Below the pieces are notes generated by a model. The model saw only the letters and a list, made by a program, of their open reading frames with translations. It searched no databases and was not told the DNA's origin. A program made the translations under genes and the position numbers. Of a stretch of DNA of 64,000 nt, positions 34,310 to 45,179 are shown one piece after another (position 1 is the stretch's first letter; each line of letters begins with the position of its first letter). The stretch spans positions 14,827,001 to 14,891,000 of the forward strand of contig NC_046683.1 in assembly GCF_009870125.1 (NCBI RefSeq). Direction: 5' to 3'. This DNA is from Drosophila pseudoobscura. Lineage: Eukaryota > Arthropoda > Insecta > Diptera > Drosophilidae.

Positions 34310-34645
34310 ACTATGGAAAGGTATGGACAATAGGCAAAAACAGCAAAGGGAAATTGCACACCACGTACGAATCCCACCTAGCCGTGTTTATATATATGAT
34401 ATGCTATAAGGACGAGGAAATTGTAAATTATCCTCATGGTATGTTTGGCAAAAGGGGTGGATTTTACCTAGCATGCTTTGCATTTTCTGTCCCATTTTTC
34501 CTGTGATCCATACCCCATCAATTTCCCAGCGGGGAAATTTTATAAACTTCCTTCCAAGGTATGTTAAGCAAAAGGGGTGTATTTTAACTAACATGGGTTG
34601 CGATTTCTGGGCTTTTTTGCCTATTGTCCATACCCTATTATCCAT
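34310..34645. mobile_element. Inverted-repeat, MITE-like non-autonomous element
   Basis: A perfect 21-base inverted repeat marks the ends: 34320-34340 and its reverse complement at 34614-34634 (TATGGACAATAGGCAAAA within it). The interior contains an internal direct duplication of about 85 bases (34438-34520 and 34559-34640), containing GCAAAAGGGGTG. A diverged partial relative lies at 40931-41140. There is no coding capacity. It fits a MITE or other small DNA-transposon derivative; no known family name is claimed. Confidence 0.6.
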
Positions 34646-34855
34646 AGAAATTTTTCCCACTCAATTTTAACAACAATTTAAGTGTCCGGAACAACAAAAG
34701 TCCGCGAGTGCCGACTTTTTTAATAACAAAATTTTATGTTTTAACCAACTCAGTGCAGCCGTCTATACAAAAACAGAGAGAGTGCCATCCAACACAACAG
34801 CCTGTTGCTCGTACGCATCCTTTGACTGGACCCGAGACCTTGATAAGAAAACATT

Positions 34856-35643
34856 ATGTCGGGAACACTAACTCTATGTGTCTGCGACTACTGGAAACGG
34901 CGTCACTACTACAAACGCCTACCACTGGGCCCGTGCGCAGTCTCGACAACAGCTGAAGAAGTTGGGTCGGCTGCGGCACATGAAGAAAAAAGGGAATTGC
35001 GCCGCCTGCGGCTGCAGGTGGATGCTATAAATGGCAACTATTATCTGCGAGAGTTTTTGCAGCAGCGGGTTCTGGCTGTGACGCTCCAGAACCAACACGG
35101 TGTGCAATTAATTTGGTTGGAACTCGAGCCACCGGAGCGGGAGACCATTGATTACAAGTTTGCCGACATACTGGCCCACACCATTTGGGAGCACATCGAG
35201 GTGGAGAATCTAATGTCCTGGCTATCCACCCTCGGCGGTGGCTTCTCAGCCCTAGGCGAGCAGTTCGGACGATGCGTAAGTGTAGCCATAGACCTCCGTG
35301 TACAAACCACACATACGTACATATATATCCACAGGCCGAAACGGCTGGCAAGATCTCGCTGCAGCAGCTAAAGATTGGTCTGCGGCTGGGCGATCCCTTC
35401 CTACAGGCTCGCTGCAAGCTCTACTACAGTATTTCGCTGATACAGCGCGGCCATTTGCGGGCGGCCAAGCATCTGATCCGGGATCAGTATCAGTTTGCAA
35501 GTGTCCATCGGGAGAAGGATCAGAGACTGGTGCGCATGTGCCAGGGCATTTGGCTGCGTCTACGATACGAGTACGAGCAGCGGAATCTGCGGCTGAAGCA
35601 GCCACCACCATCCAAAACAGCAACACCAACCGCAAGGCAATAG
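34856..35643 (+). CDS. Conserved-looking two-exon protein, family not recognised
   Basis: There are two exons: 34856-35275 and 35335-35643, with a 59-base intron in phase 0. The product is 242 residues. The N-terminus (MSGTLTLCVCDYWKRRHYYK) has no signal peptide; the middle holds a basic-acidic helix (HEEKRELRRLRLQVDAINGN). A globular region follows (YYLREFLQQRVLAVTLQNQH, GVQLIWLELEPPE, YKFADILAHTIWEHIEVENL, LMSWLSTLGGGFSALG). The second exon has an Arg-rich helical part: SLQQLKIGLRLGDPFLQARC, then KLYYSISLIQRGHLRAAKHL and IWLRLRYEYEQRN. The C-terminus is a low-complexity Pro/Thr tail. The body looks like a structured, intracellular helical protein. No function is assigned. Confidence 0.75.
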
Positions 35644-35649
35644 ACCCCC

Positions 35650-36390
35650 TAGCCAAAAAAAAGAGAAGCTAAAAAAGATACTCTACACTGTAATCAAAAT
35701 CGTAATAAGCGTTACCACTTACCATATTTACCAGTTACCATTAGGCGAGCACGGAGGCAGGAGCAGAGTCGGTTTTTCGGTTTTTATTCCAAGTTTTTAG
35801 GCAAAGTTAAATTAATTAATGTATATTCAATAGTTCATTTTATTATTATTATTATTTAATGTGTAATTGTATATACGTAAAAAAATGCATTTACATCATT
35901 CACTTCTCTTTTAGTTTATGTTGTTGTATATTATTATTATTATTTATTTTCAGCGGCCTGATTGTTTGCAAATAATTTAAAAAACACGATACAAATTTTC
36001 TGTACGTCACAGGACAAAGGAAATTTTTTTACTTAGGCTAGACACAAAAGTTATGCTTAAACTGAAAATTGAACGCCCCCGAATGGGGCGATGGATAAGT
36101 GCATATTATATATCATATATAAATGTGTGTGTGTTTACGAAATATTATTGTGTTGTGTGCCCTAATATCGGTAACAGATAAACAAAGAATTTTGGGGGGC
36201 CATAAGGAGCGGATAATTTTTGAACCGAAAATTTGATGCTTAAGTTGCTTGCATGCCACACCATCTCGATGCTGATGCTGATGCTGATGCCGATGCTGCC
36301 TGCTGCTGCCATTGATGTTGTAAAGCTTTGTATATATGTATAGGCTGTATTTATATAATGACGGCTGGCTCATTGCTGCTGCTGCTGCTG
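35650..36390. other. Convergent 3' flanks
   Basis: The 3' flanks of the 35-kb gene and the bleomycin hydrolase gene. AT-rich, with ATTATTATT runs (35842-35856, 35930-35946) and GATGCTGATGCTGAT (36269-36292). No gene is seen. Confidence 0.45.
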
Positions 36391-36394
36391 CTTC

Positions 36395-38344
36395 TCACTG
36401 CGCTAGCGTGCCCATTGGATCCCAGGCGGGCAGGACAATGGGATCCATATCAAAGACGCGCAGCACATCATCGGGCACATACTTCTTGTCGACCACCACC
36501 TCGAAGCCAAACTCCCTGAACCAGTCGGCGCACATCACCAGGTAGCCCTTCTCGCCACGATCCTCGCCCCAAGAGTTCTCTACCCGCAGCTTCTGGGCCA
36601 CGCCATTCTTCTGCGAACACACACATACAACAGATTTCAAAAGTTTAAAGATGAATCGAAATACATGCAATAAGATGGTACTCACATCCACTGAGACGGC
36701 GGTGAACACCATAGCATGGGTCATGGCCGATTCGCCATAGATAAGACGGTCTGCCTTCGAAAAGGTCGTTTGTATGTCGATGTCAAAGACCAGCTTGAAA
36801 TCATGGCTGCAACCAAAAATAAAACGTTCAGTATAGAAACATTTATCTGCAGTGGGAAAGAGGCTGCTTGCGGGGCTTCACTCACACTGACATATCCTCG
36901 ATGCCCTGCTTAGAGGCGAAACGTTTGCTGACCTCACAGCCAAACCATACAGCCTCGCCGGCCTTCAGAGATTTGGTGACAACGGCCAGCAGGAGCTCCA
37001 CAGATTGATTATTGTACAGGACGGGACGGCCGCCAACCACATTGCCCAGACAGTCGACAGTGTAGGCCTGATCGTATTTGCTTGATGGCCGGGGATCGGT
37101 CACCAGGCAAACCTTGTCCTCCACGTTAAAGTGCGGCTTCACATACCGTTCGTAGAACTCCAGCGAGCTGACGGGGCCAACAGATTGGTAGTTCTTGCTC
37201 TTATCATAGTACTCCCAGACGAATGTCTCGGCGGGTATTCCCAGGCAGATGCCCACCACCTTGTAGATCTCCGACATTTGCTCTTGGATCTTGGCTGTGA
37301 TCTCCTCCTCTGTGGGCTGCTGGTCCATCAGCACACGCAAATGGCGGGCATACTCCCGAAGCTAGAGGGGAGTAAAGGAATCAAAGATTAGCGGAGTGAT
37401 TAGCGGGCCAAGGGAGAGGCTTTCTGTACCTTGCTTTTCAATATGGCATTCATTCGTATGCTGGACTCGCAGCTAAAGCTCTCGGGAAAGCATTTCTTTG
37501 GCATGAGACCATGTTTGGTTATCAGATTGACCAGCATATCCCACTGACCGCCATCGGAGGTGGGGTCCAGCAACAGGAACGACACCAGGCGGCCATCAAC
37601 CTTCTCGCCCCGTCGCGCCGTCTTCACAACATTGTTGAGAAAGTAATTGCAGCGCTCGATCTTGTCCCAGTAGAAGAGGAAAGCCTGCGAGAACTCAAAC
37701 TCATCGAGATTGTAGTTCTTCATGAAGGGCAGGCGTATGCAGTTGAGGGCAGCAAAGAGCCAGCAACGGCCGCTGCTCCGCTGATTGGTCACCGGCTTGC
37801 CCTCCGTTTCCACCTTGAAGTTGAACACGTGGTTCGTGGACTCCAGCACCTTGCGGGAGAGGCACACATCGAACGGATCGACACGGGAGCAAACGTTCTG
37901 GGCGAGCAAGTTCTTCGGCTGGCTGTAGAAGTTTTTCCGCCACTCGCCGAGCAGTTCGCTGGTGACGGGACTGTTGCTGCAGCCGCTCTCGCTGTCCAAT
38001 GGATGGATGGAGTTCTTTGAGGCGCTGTTATTGTTGCCATTTCCACCAGCGCATCCCGAGCTATTCTTGTCAGCTGCAATTAAATGGGAATGGCAACGTT
38101 CGCCCGATATTGAGTGGGATTTTCGTACTGAATGCGGTGGGTCCAGACACTCGCTCTGGCTGCAGCTGGGGCTCTCTCCCTGATGCCACATCTGCTTCTG
38201 AATCTTGATCTTGAGGGGGATTTCTTTATAGCTGGCTAAATAGTGCACGGATTGGCCCACCTGCTTGAATGCCCACCGAGAAACTGGGTAAACGAAGATC
38301 GAACCAAAAACGAAAAAATTTTGGGTGCGAATTTTACAAAACAA
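36395..38344 (-). CDS. Bleomycin hydrolase (papain-like cysteine aminopeptidase)
   Basis: There are four coding exons: 38344-37430, 37361-36886, 36806-36686 and 36610-36395. Frames join, giving about 575 residues. The C1B peptidase hallmarks are all present. These are the Gln/Cys active-site block NQRSSGRCWLFAALNCIRLP, FEFSQAFLFYWDKIERC, DGGQWDMLVNL and KKCFPESF in exon 1. WFGCEVSKRF follows, then the catalytic His in SAMTHAMVF and catalytic Asn in RVENSWG. The C-terminus ends PAWDPMGTLAQ, close to the vertebrate ending. It is a cytosolic homohexameric peptidase that inactivates bleomycin and trims peptides. The first ~120 residues are atypical and Ser/Cys-rich; the real start may be a downstream Met or a different first exon. 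A CTGCAG acceptor near 38075 is a possible alternative. Probably CG1440 of D. melanogaster (recalled). Confidence 0.93.
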
Positions 38345-38349
38345 AAGTT

Positions 38350-40020
38350 TGAAACATTTAGCTACAAAATGTAGAGAAAATTAAATTAAACAACAAATGA
38401 AACTAATAGAAAAATGACAGATTTATGGATAATAGGTAAGAAAATACATAATTTTGAGGGGTGAGGTGGCCTGTGACGCAATAGAAATCTGAGAAAAGGC
38501 CCCCGTTGATAGCGGTATCTTTATAAGCATTTCCCCTCTAGAGTTGGCCAATCCAATGTTATTGCAAGGTTGAGAGCTGCGAGTGCGGGCGTTGTCCACG
38601 GATTGCGGATAAAGGCCGAGGTAAGCAGAAAAATTACTTGCACAAGAGCAGAAATTGAAAAGCGACAACAGCTGCGGGACCGGGCCGGGCCATTAGCATT
38701 AACTGCAAATGTCTCTCTATCTGTCTCTGTCTTTCTCACCCGCTCGCTTTGCGTGCGTGTGTTTGCGAGTGTGTGTATGTGAATGTCTTATGCACTTTGG
38801 ATTTCTGCTGCTTTGCCATTTATTGTAGATTTTGCGGACCAGCTTTTGTTAATTGTTTATTTGCATGCATTTGTGGATGTGTGGGTGTGTCGCCAGGGCC
38901 TGGCCATCAGATGCTGATAACGCAAAACTTGACGAGTTAACAGAATCGTAAAGAATTCTGAGCGTAACTAAACCTGGAAAAATTTTAATTAGCACAGTTA
39001 TGACCCTTTCGGAATTGGGCTTCTTTGTGAAGGAAACCCGTGTGTGCGTGAGAGGGAGAGGACAATGCAATTAAACCAGTTTAACGGGACTCTCACACAT
39101 TCGCTACTAAATATATGTATGTATGTACATTCATACAAACAGATATGCATAGCGGGTGTGGAGTCATGAGCAAGAGGGAGAGGGAGAGGGAGACGAAGAG
39201 AAGGCTGGCCAACAGGCAAAATGCCGTTTTAAAAACTTTCGCGGAAAGCCGGCGCAAAAAATCTAAACAAACCAAAAAAAAAACAAGAAAAAAAGAAGGG
39301 TTAACAAATATAAAAACTTGTTTGTCCAGTATTATGCGTGTGGCTGTGAGTGTGAGCCATAAAACAAACACAAATTTGGGTGAAATTTTACTTTCGTCTG
39401 GACAATTTTTGTTGTGGCTGCTGTTGCTGGGGCGTCAGCAAAACTGCGTCTCGCTCACACGTACACAGAGGCAAGAGATACGCTCGTACACTTGTGCATG
39501 GGCTGTCACCCCCGCACAAAGCGGTCCAACAACAACAACCAAAGAATGCAGAAACTGCAGCAAAAATAATTTCCTTCCTGCTTCTTAACCATTATTTTGG
39601 CTGCTGCTCTCTTTGTACTTCTCGTTCTTTGTAGTCCGTTGTCCGTCCCTCTGCGACAGCATATATGCGCGGGGGATGTCGTCTCCCCCCACCGACGACA
39701 CTTCCTACTTTACTTACACATAGTTTTTTTTGTCCTCTTTCACTCTTTTTGTTGAACTTTTAAAAATTTCACTTGTTTTGAATTTTGCAACTACGGAATT
39801 TTGCTCTACTTCCTTTGGCTAGCTGGATGTGTATGTGTGTGTTTGTGCAATGCAAGCAACTTTAAGCGACTGTAGTTATGCGCGAATTAGCCGCTTATTT
39901 ATTTTGATAATAATGTGAAAAAAAATGAAATGAAAATGTTTGGCTTTGGGATTCGAAACTAGAGATGTGCAATGACCACTGCGATGATTTTGGCCGCGGT
40001 GAATCACGTTAGCCTATTAA
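38350..40020. other. Upstream region of bleomycin hydrolase
   Basis: No supported coding sequence. CT- and GA-rich stretches (38710-38750, 39170-39205), TGTG-type runs and AT-rich sequence. The likely promoter cluster is at 40030-40105. Confidence 0.4.
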
Positions 40021-40029
40021 CACTGGCCA

Positions 40030-40105
40030 CCAGTGTGACCTGACCCTCAGAAATATACCAAAATATACCGAAATATACCGTTTAATTTTCAAAATATACC
40101 GTAAA
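40030..40105 (-). promoter_or_regulatory. Ohler motif-1 / AAATATACC cluster, minus strand
   Basis: On the minus strand GGTCACACTGG (matching YGGTCACACTR) follows several GGTATATTT units. This is the usual layout of a motif-1 (M1BP) housekeeping promoter. It faces the bleomycin hydrolase gene 1.7 kb away, so a non-coding first exon and intron would be needed. Confidence 0.45.
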
Positions 40106-40819
40106 TATATAGTAAATATGGCGGTGAAAAAACGAACTTAGATCTTAACTTATGCCGCGGAAAACAAAACTTCTTATAGATCCATTCTGCGCTTAAGTAT
40201 TCAAGATCGAGGTCGATCAATATCATTTATAGCGACTGCCAAGCTGCGATCAAATCACATAAACATCTTCAGGGAGGGATCGAAGCTAGCAGACAGAGAA
40301 TGCAGGAACTACACAGTCTCTGTTTTAAAGCTATTTCAACGAAATTTTTGAGTTTATGGTCTTAGTACAGAGACCATGAATAGGTATTGGGATCGAGATA
40401 TACATACATACATATGTACATATATACAGGAAAGTTATCAAATGCATAATTCGGTCCAAAACATGTCAATCTGTATAAACACAGAAAAGGGAGTATTTCA
40501 AATTAGCCAATATAGTAGAAAATTTGATTAATTCTGTGTTCAGTGCTGAATGTTCTAGCTAGATAGTAATAAAACGAATATCAAAATCGTGGAATATGAT
40601 TTATGATCATGGACAAAGTACGATTAGCACATTGAAGACTAAGAAGAAATTTTATTATTATTATTTATATTATTTTCCGCGGCTTAGCTCAAGCTGTTAT
40701 CCTGTTTAAATAAATGGGGGTTAAATGGGTTATGTTCGTTTTGCGGCATAACTCAAGCTGTTATCCTGTTAAAATAAATGGGTTTTAAGTGAGCTAAGTT
40801 CGTTTTTCATCGGTAGGTT

Positions 40820-40870
40820 TACGGTATATTATACAAATTAAACGGTATATTTCTGAGACGGTCACACAGC
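40820..40870 (+). promoter_or_regulatory. AAATATACC / motif-1-like cluster, plus strand
   Basis: GGTATATT and GGTATATTTCTGAGACGG precede CGGTCACACAG, one mismatch from motif 1. It lies about 590 bases before the start codon of the PHD-like gene at 41461 and is an inverted counterpart of the cluster at 40030-40105. Confidence 0.4.
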
Positions 40871-40930
40871 TGTTCTCTCCTGCTCATACATGCAACGAAA
40901 AACTGTGTCAGGAGAGCGTAATTTTGAATG

Positions 40931-41145
40931 GGCTATAGAAAGGGGTATGGACAACAGGCAAAAACAGCCAAGGGAAACTGCAAAGCTCGTACGAACCCCA
41001 CCTAGCTTTGTTAATACATATAATATGCTGTGAGGACGAGGCAATTTAAAATCGTCCTCATGGTATGTTAGAAAAAGGTGTTGGATTTTACCTGTCATGC
41101 GTTGCATGCGTTCTGGGCCAGTTTTCCTGAGCTGGGAAATTTTTC
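40931..41145. mobile_element. Partial relative of the 34.3-kb inverted-repeat element
   Basis: It shares, in order, GGTATGGACAACAGGCAAAA (one change), GCCAAGGGAAACTGC, CGTACGAACCCCACCTAGC, ATGCTGTGAGGACGAGG and TCCTCATGGTATGTTAG. The right half is missing, so it is truncated. The first element was not found whole elsewhere in the window. Confidence 0.6.
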
Positions 41146-41460
41146 TAATCCTATCGATAAATCCACCTACTGCTCAGAATGTTATCAAATTTTCCAATTT
41201 TTTGAACCGTCGGTAAATACAAATAAATTGTTATATAGAGAGCAGCTTTAAACCTTTTAAGCAGCTGTTTAATCCCCGCTCGGGCTGTTGGGTAGCCGAT
41301 TCAGATCCACCGCCCCGTTCAACCATCACGCGTCGACCCGATCATCTGGTTATTGTTAAGTGTTCTTTCTCTTCATACCCCAATGAAATCCCACAAGTGA
41401 GTCGGATTTTTGTCGTCGTTTGTCGTTTTTCGTTTCGCGATATTCTTCGCCACAAAAATC

Positions 41461-43919
41461 ATGGAAAACCAGGACAACAAAAATGGCGACCTGACCGCGA
41501 AGGAGATGGCCCAATTTCGCTACTACGTGGAGAAGTGGTACCTGCCGCCACTGGATCTCAAGAATGACATTGTTTATTGCCAGCGGGCACTGCGTGATTT
41601 TATCAAGGTGCATGCGGTGAGTAGTAGTTGTAGCACCAGTCACAGTCGCTGCGGGAGCAGTGGCAGGCAGCGCGTGCGAGGGATGCGTCGATTTTTAATA
41701 AATTTTCATATTTTTCCCCTCCTTCTAGCTGGTCACGGAGGTGTTCTCGCAGCAGGAGGATGCGGTAAGTTTCTAGAGTTTCACATGCTCCGTTCGGGGT
41801 TTGGAGCAGCAGCAGTGGAGTGGTGGGGAAGGGAGGGGAGTGAAGTGATGTGATGTGGTGACAAGGCAGCAGCAGAGGCAGTGCAGCAAAACCAGGGCTG
41901 GCAACGATTGCGAAAATTGTAAAAAAAAAAAGAAAAGATAATTAACACTTTGCCCCGCACTTTGCCCCGTCGCTCCCTCGCACCCCTCTCAACTGTTAAC
42001 CTTGTTTTGAATTCGAATTTTGTATTTTAATTATGGTATCATGCTGGTCTCTTGCTGTTGCTCTTGCATAACAGGATCCCGTGGCGATGCGTCGCATCTT
42101 GGACGAGCTGGAGGAGGAGATGTACGAGATCAATGCCGAGTGCCAGTACCTAATGCTGCGCCTCGATGAGGATATCGTCACTTTCCTCAAGAAACTGCAG
42201 GAGAGCAACATCAAAACCGATGTGAAGGAGGCCAATGCGCACGTCTCCACCCTGATAGTGCCTTTAATTTCGAACGAAGACTATGTAATCATTCCCAGCA
42301 ATGTGGGTACTCGCGACACCGAGGAGACGCTCATCCGCAAGCATTTTCTCCTGTCGCAGGAGGGCGAGAACCCACCCATGAATCTGAGCGACCTCGATGA
42401 TAATATCGCTCTTATGCTGGTTCCGACTGAGACGAACATACAGGTAGAGCTGGAAAATGGAGACGGTGAGCAGCAGGAGCAGCTGGAATCGTCGGAGGAG
42501 ACGCAGACGCAGCTTCAGCTTTCTGTACCGCCGCCGATGCTCCGTTGTCTGCCGGACACTGTGATCAAGACAGTTGTGGAGCCCCCACCACTGCGCATGG
42601 CCGCTACGCAGAAGTCTCAGCGTTCGCTTTTGATACCACTAAAGCAGCAGGATTCGTTTGCCATGAAGCGGAAGCGCATATCTAGTACCTCACCGCCGCC
42701 ATTAGCACCCATTACGATGGAGTTTCATCAGGCTAACGTTCAGGATCCGGCGCAGGCTGAGCTGGGCTTTGAGCAGGTGGAGGCGAGCCGCGGCAATCTG
42801 CGCCAGGTGCTGAAGCGGTCCAGGAAGACCAAGCAGATGCCGCGCCTCTGCTACGAGGACAACATGGAGCTGACAACCATAGAGACTGATATAAAGCGGA
42901 AGGCGGGGAGGGGTTCCCAGATAGCTGCTGCCAAAGCTGTACCAAACACTGCGTCATCCGCCGCTGAAAAATCGGTCAAGGCACCACCAACGCCACCGCC
43001 TCTGCCCTCACCACCACTGCCGAAGCAGAAGCAGGGCCCGGGAGCGGCCGCTGGGGCAAACAAATCGTCCAAGATACGCAAAAACCTACGTAAATCATCA
43101 CCAGAGGCACAGCCGTCAACGGGGCCAGGCGGCTCGCCATCAGCATCTTCAGATGACTCCACCTTCCAGGAGCTACAGCAGGAGCAGCAGCGTCTGTCCG
43201 CCTCGGCGGCTCAGTGGTGCGACGAGCCGCGCGAGACCCGTGTCCTGCCCGAGGAGTACGGCCAGGAGGCATTCCTCCGTATCTTTGGCCTGTACACGCC
43301 CGAGGTGATCACGAAACTCAGCCAGCGCCACTCGAAGCGCAAGCGTCGCAATGTCCAGAACGCCAGCGGCGTTGACTTTCACTATGGCCAGCAGCTGAAT
43401 GCCACACTGGACACACCGATGGGGCGCCAAAAGAAGGTGAAGAACAAACCGGAGTTCCTGCTCTCGCCCAAAGAGAAGCGACTGCAGGCCAAGAAGGCCG
43501 ACGTCCGCAAGAGCAAGAGTCCGGACAAGGCCGCTGCCGAGGCGTCGCAGACTGTTGTTGGGCAGAGCGTCAGCAATCAGTGGGATTGCCGCAAGTGTCG
43601 CGGAGAATGCCAGCATTGCCGCCAGTGCAAGCGTCTCGTAGGTGAGTCCCAACCATCGATCCAACGATTGAAATGAGAACCTCTTCTTGAACCCATATTT
43701 TTAATCCTTTCTGTAGGTAAAGACGATGGGGTTTGCGAGCAGTGTGCCGGGGTCTACCACAAAGACTGCCACCAGCCCACAAAGGGCCGGCTGCTGGCCC
43801 AGTCCCAGAAGAAACGCTGCCCCCCTTGTTGTCGCGAGATGCGTGAGAGTCTGATGTCGATCCACGGCAGCACCTCCGCCAGCACTACCAAAAAGGCAGC
43901 CGGTGTCCCGACCGTTTAA
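41461..43919 (+). CDS. PHD-like zinc-finger nuclear protein, family not named
   Basis: There are four exons: 41461-41616, 41729-41764 (12 codons), 42075-43641 and 43717-43919. Frames join and give 653 residues. The N-terminal third is helical: AQFRYYVEKWYLPPLDLKND, LRDFIKVHALVTEVFSQQ, MRRILDELEEEMYEINAECQ. A disordered, basic, Ser/Pro-rich middle follows. Near the C-terminus a cysteine-rich block reads WDCRKCRGECQHCRQCKRLV, then VCEQCAGVYHKDCHQ and CPPCC. This looks like an atypical PHD-type finger (Cys4-His-Cys3-like). An acidic-basic segment precedes it (QRHSKRKRRN, with KKVKNKPEF). It is probably a chromatin-associated protein; I do not recognise an orthologue. A 24-C run lies in the 3' flank. 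Confidence 0.8.
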
Positions 43920-43953
43920 CTTTAAAATTTATTCTTTTTTTTTAACCCCAGAA

Positions 43954-43977
43954 CCCCCCCCCCCCCCCCCCCCCCCC
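43954..43977. repeat. 24-base poly-C run
   Basis: A run of 24 C begins 35 bases after the stop codon, within the 3' flank of the PHD-like gene. The sense RNA would carry a C-tract near the 3' UTR. The length may be an assembly or sequencing artefact. Confidence 0.8.
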
Positions 43978-43979
43978 TC

Positions 43980-44540
43980 CACCAACCCCCACTAGTTTTT
44001 AAAACTAAAAAGGGAGAAAAAACCAAGCTTTGTCCGCAATGCCAGATCCCGGGAGATGCGATCCCTGGCTCACACGTTTTAGTGCATCTGCGATGCGTTT
44101 CCCTTTTCTGTTTTTGTTTAGTGTTGCATGGCAGTGGCGTCTGTGACCGCTTGCTTCCTCTAGAGCGTGTTTTACGGGTATTTTTTTTAATATTTTATTG
44201 TAAATGTTTATTTCGAGCTACATTTTCACACATACCTAAAGAAAAAAATTGTATATATGTGCATGAATGTGCAAACGCGGAGAAGAGATGACTTTAATAA
44301 TAATAAATACTGTGTGAGCAGCGGAGGATTGTTTTTGATGATAAAACCAATGGCATTTCTTTGTTGCAAAATTTGATATGGATGATTGCGGGCAGGGCAT
44401 GTGCTTGTGCCATGAATGATGACGTTGAATGCGTCATGTGAATGGGGTTTTGTGTCGACCTACATCGTACGCGCGCAGCCCCATTGGAGCTGAAGGAAGT
44501 AAATTCATTATTAAAAGCCTAATGAACTTCAAGAGGATGC
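43980..44540. other. 3' flank, nothing recognised
   Basis: T-rich and AT-rich 3' flank with AATAAT words. No gene is seen. Confidence 0.4.
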
Positions 44541-44543
44541 TCT

Positions 44544-45135
44544 CTATTTTATAGCCCGCTTAGTCGGCTCTTTAGAACCGTAGAATATCTCCTTTTTCAA
44601 AGTTTTACTTCCCTGCAATTTTCTAGAGTACAGTTCGGCTGTTACATGCGGATTTATAAAGATGTTGTAGGCAGCGATGGCGGCTGTTGATGTTCGATCC
44701 ATTTGTTCCATGATGTTCCGCCAGAGCGGAGCCGGCGGAAGCCCTAGGTCCAGCGATGCGAATGACGAAATACCTGGAAAAAGGGAAGTACAAATTCGTA
44801 GATTTACTGCACATATGTATAATAATAACCTTGATCTTTTCAGACACCATAAACGCCAGATCAAATGTAGAATGCGTTTCAGCGTTGCCATCTGGCTTGA
44901 CTTCTTCCGTGCTGAGCAGCTTGTCCTTCGTTCGTTGAGGACAAGCGCGCGCCTTAAACTGCTGTCGCCTTCGGACCTGGGGTCCTTGTCGAAGGCATTG
45001 TTTTAGTGGTAGCCTGGCACACTCGTCCAGAGTCTTTTCGCTTCCTCTTCATCCGCAGCTTGGTCCCGTTGCACTTCTAAGGCAATATCCGGCAGGTTCT
45101 CTATTGCATTTTTAAAGGCTTGACGGCGTGCTCCC
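44544..45135 (-). pseudogene. Broken fragment of an unidentified gene
   Basis: Minus-strand pieces look like exons of a real gene. One piece (45135-44848) contains RQAFKNAIENLPDIALEVQR, DQAADEEEAKRLWTSVPGYH, a stop, and then KPDGNAETHSTFDLAFM. An intron of 74 bases follows (donor after ATG at 44848, acceptor TTTTTCCAG before 44773). The next exon (44773-44544) reads SFASLDLGLPPAPLWRNIME, DRTSTAAIAAYN and AELYSRKLQGSKTLKKEI. The exon frames do not agree across the splice, and there is an internal stop, so it is broken. It directly follows the arrow copy (minus-strand order) with a GTAAGC/CGCAG pair between them. The source gene is not identified. Confidence 0.45.
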
Positions 45136-45179
45136 CTGCGGGGAGAATATCAGTATGCAGTGATTTTCAATTATTTTTG

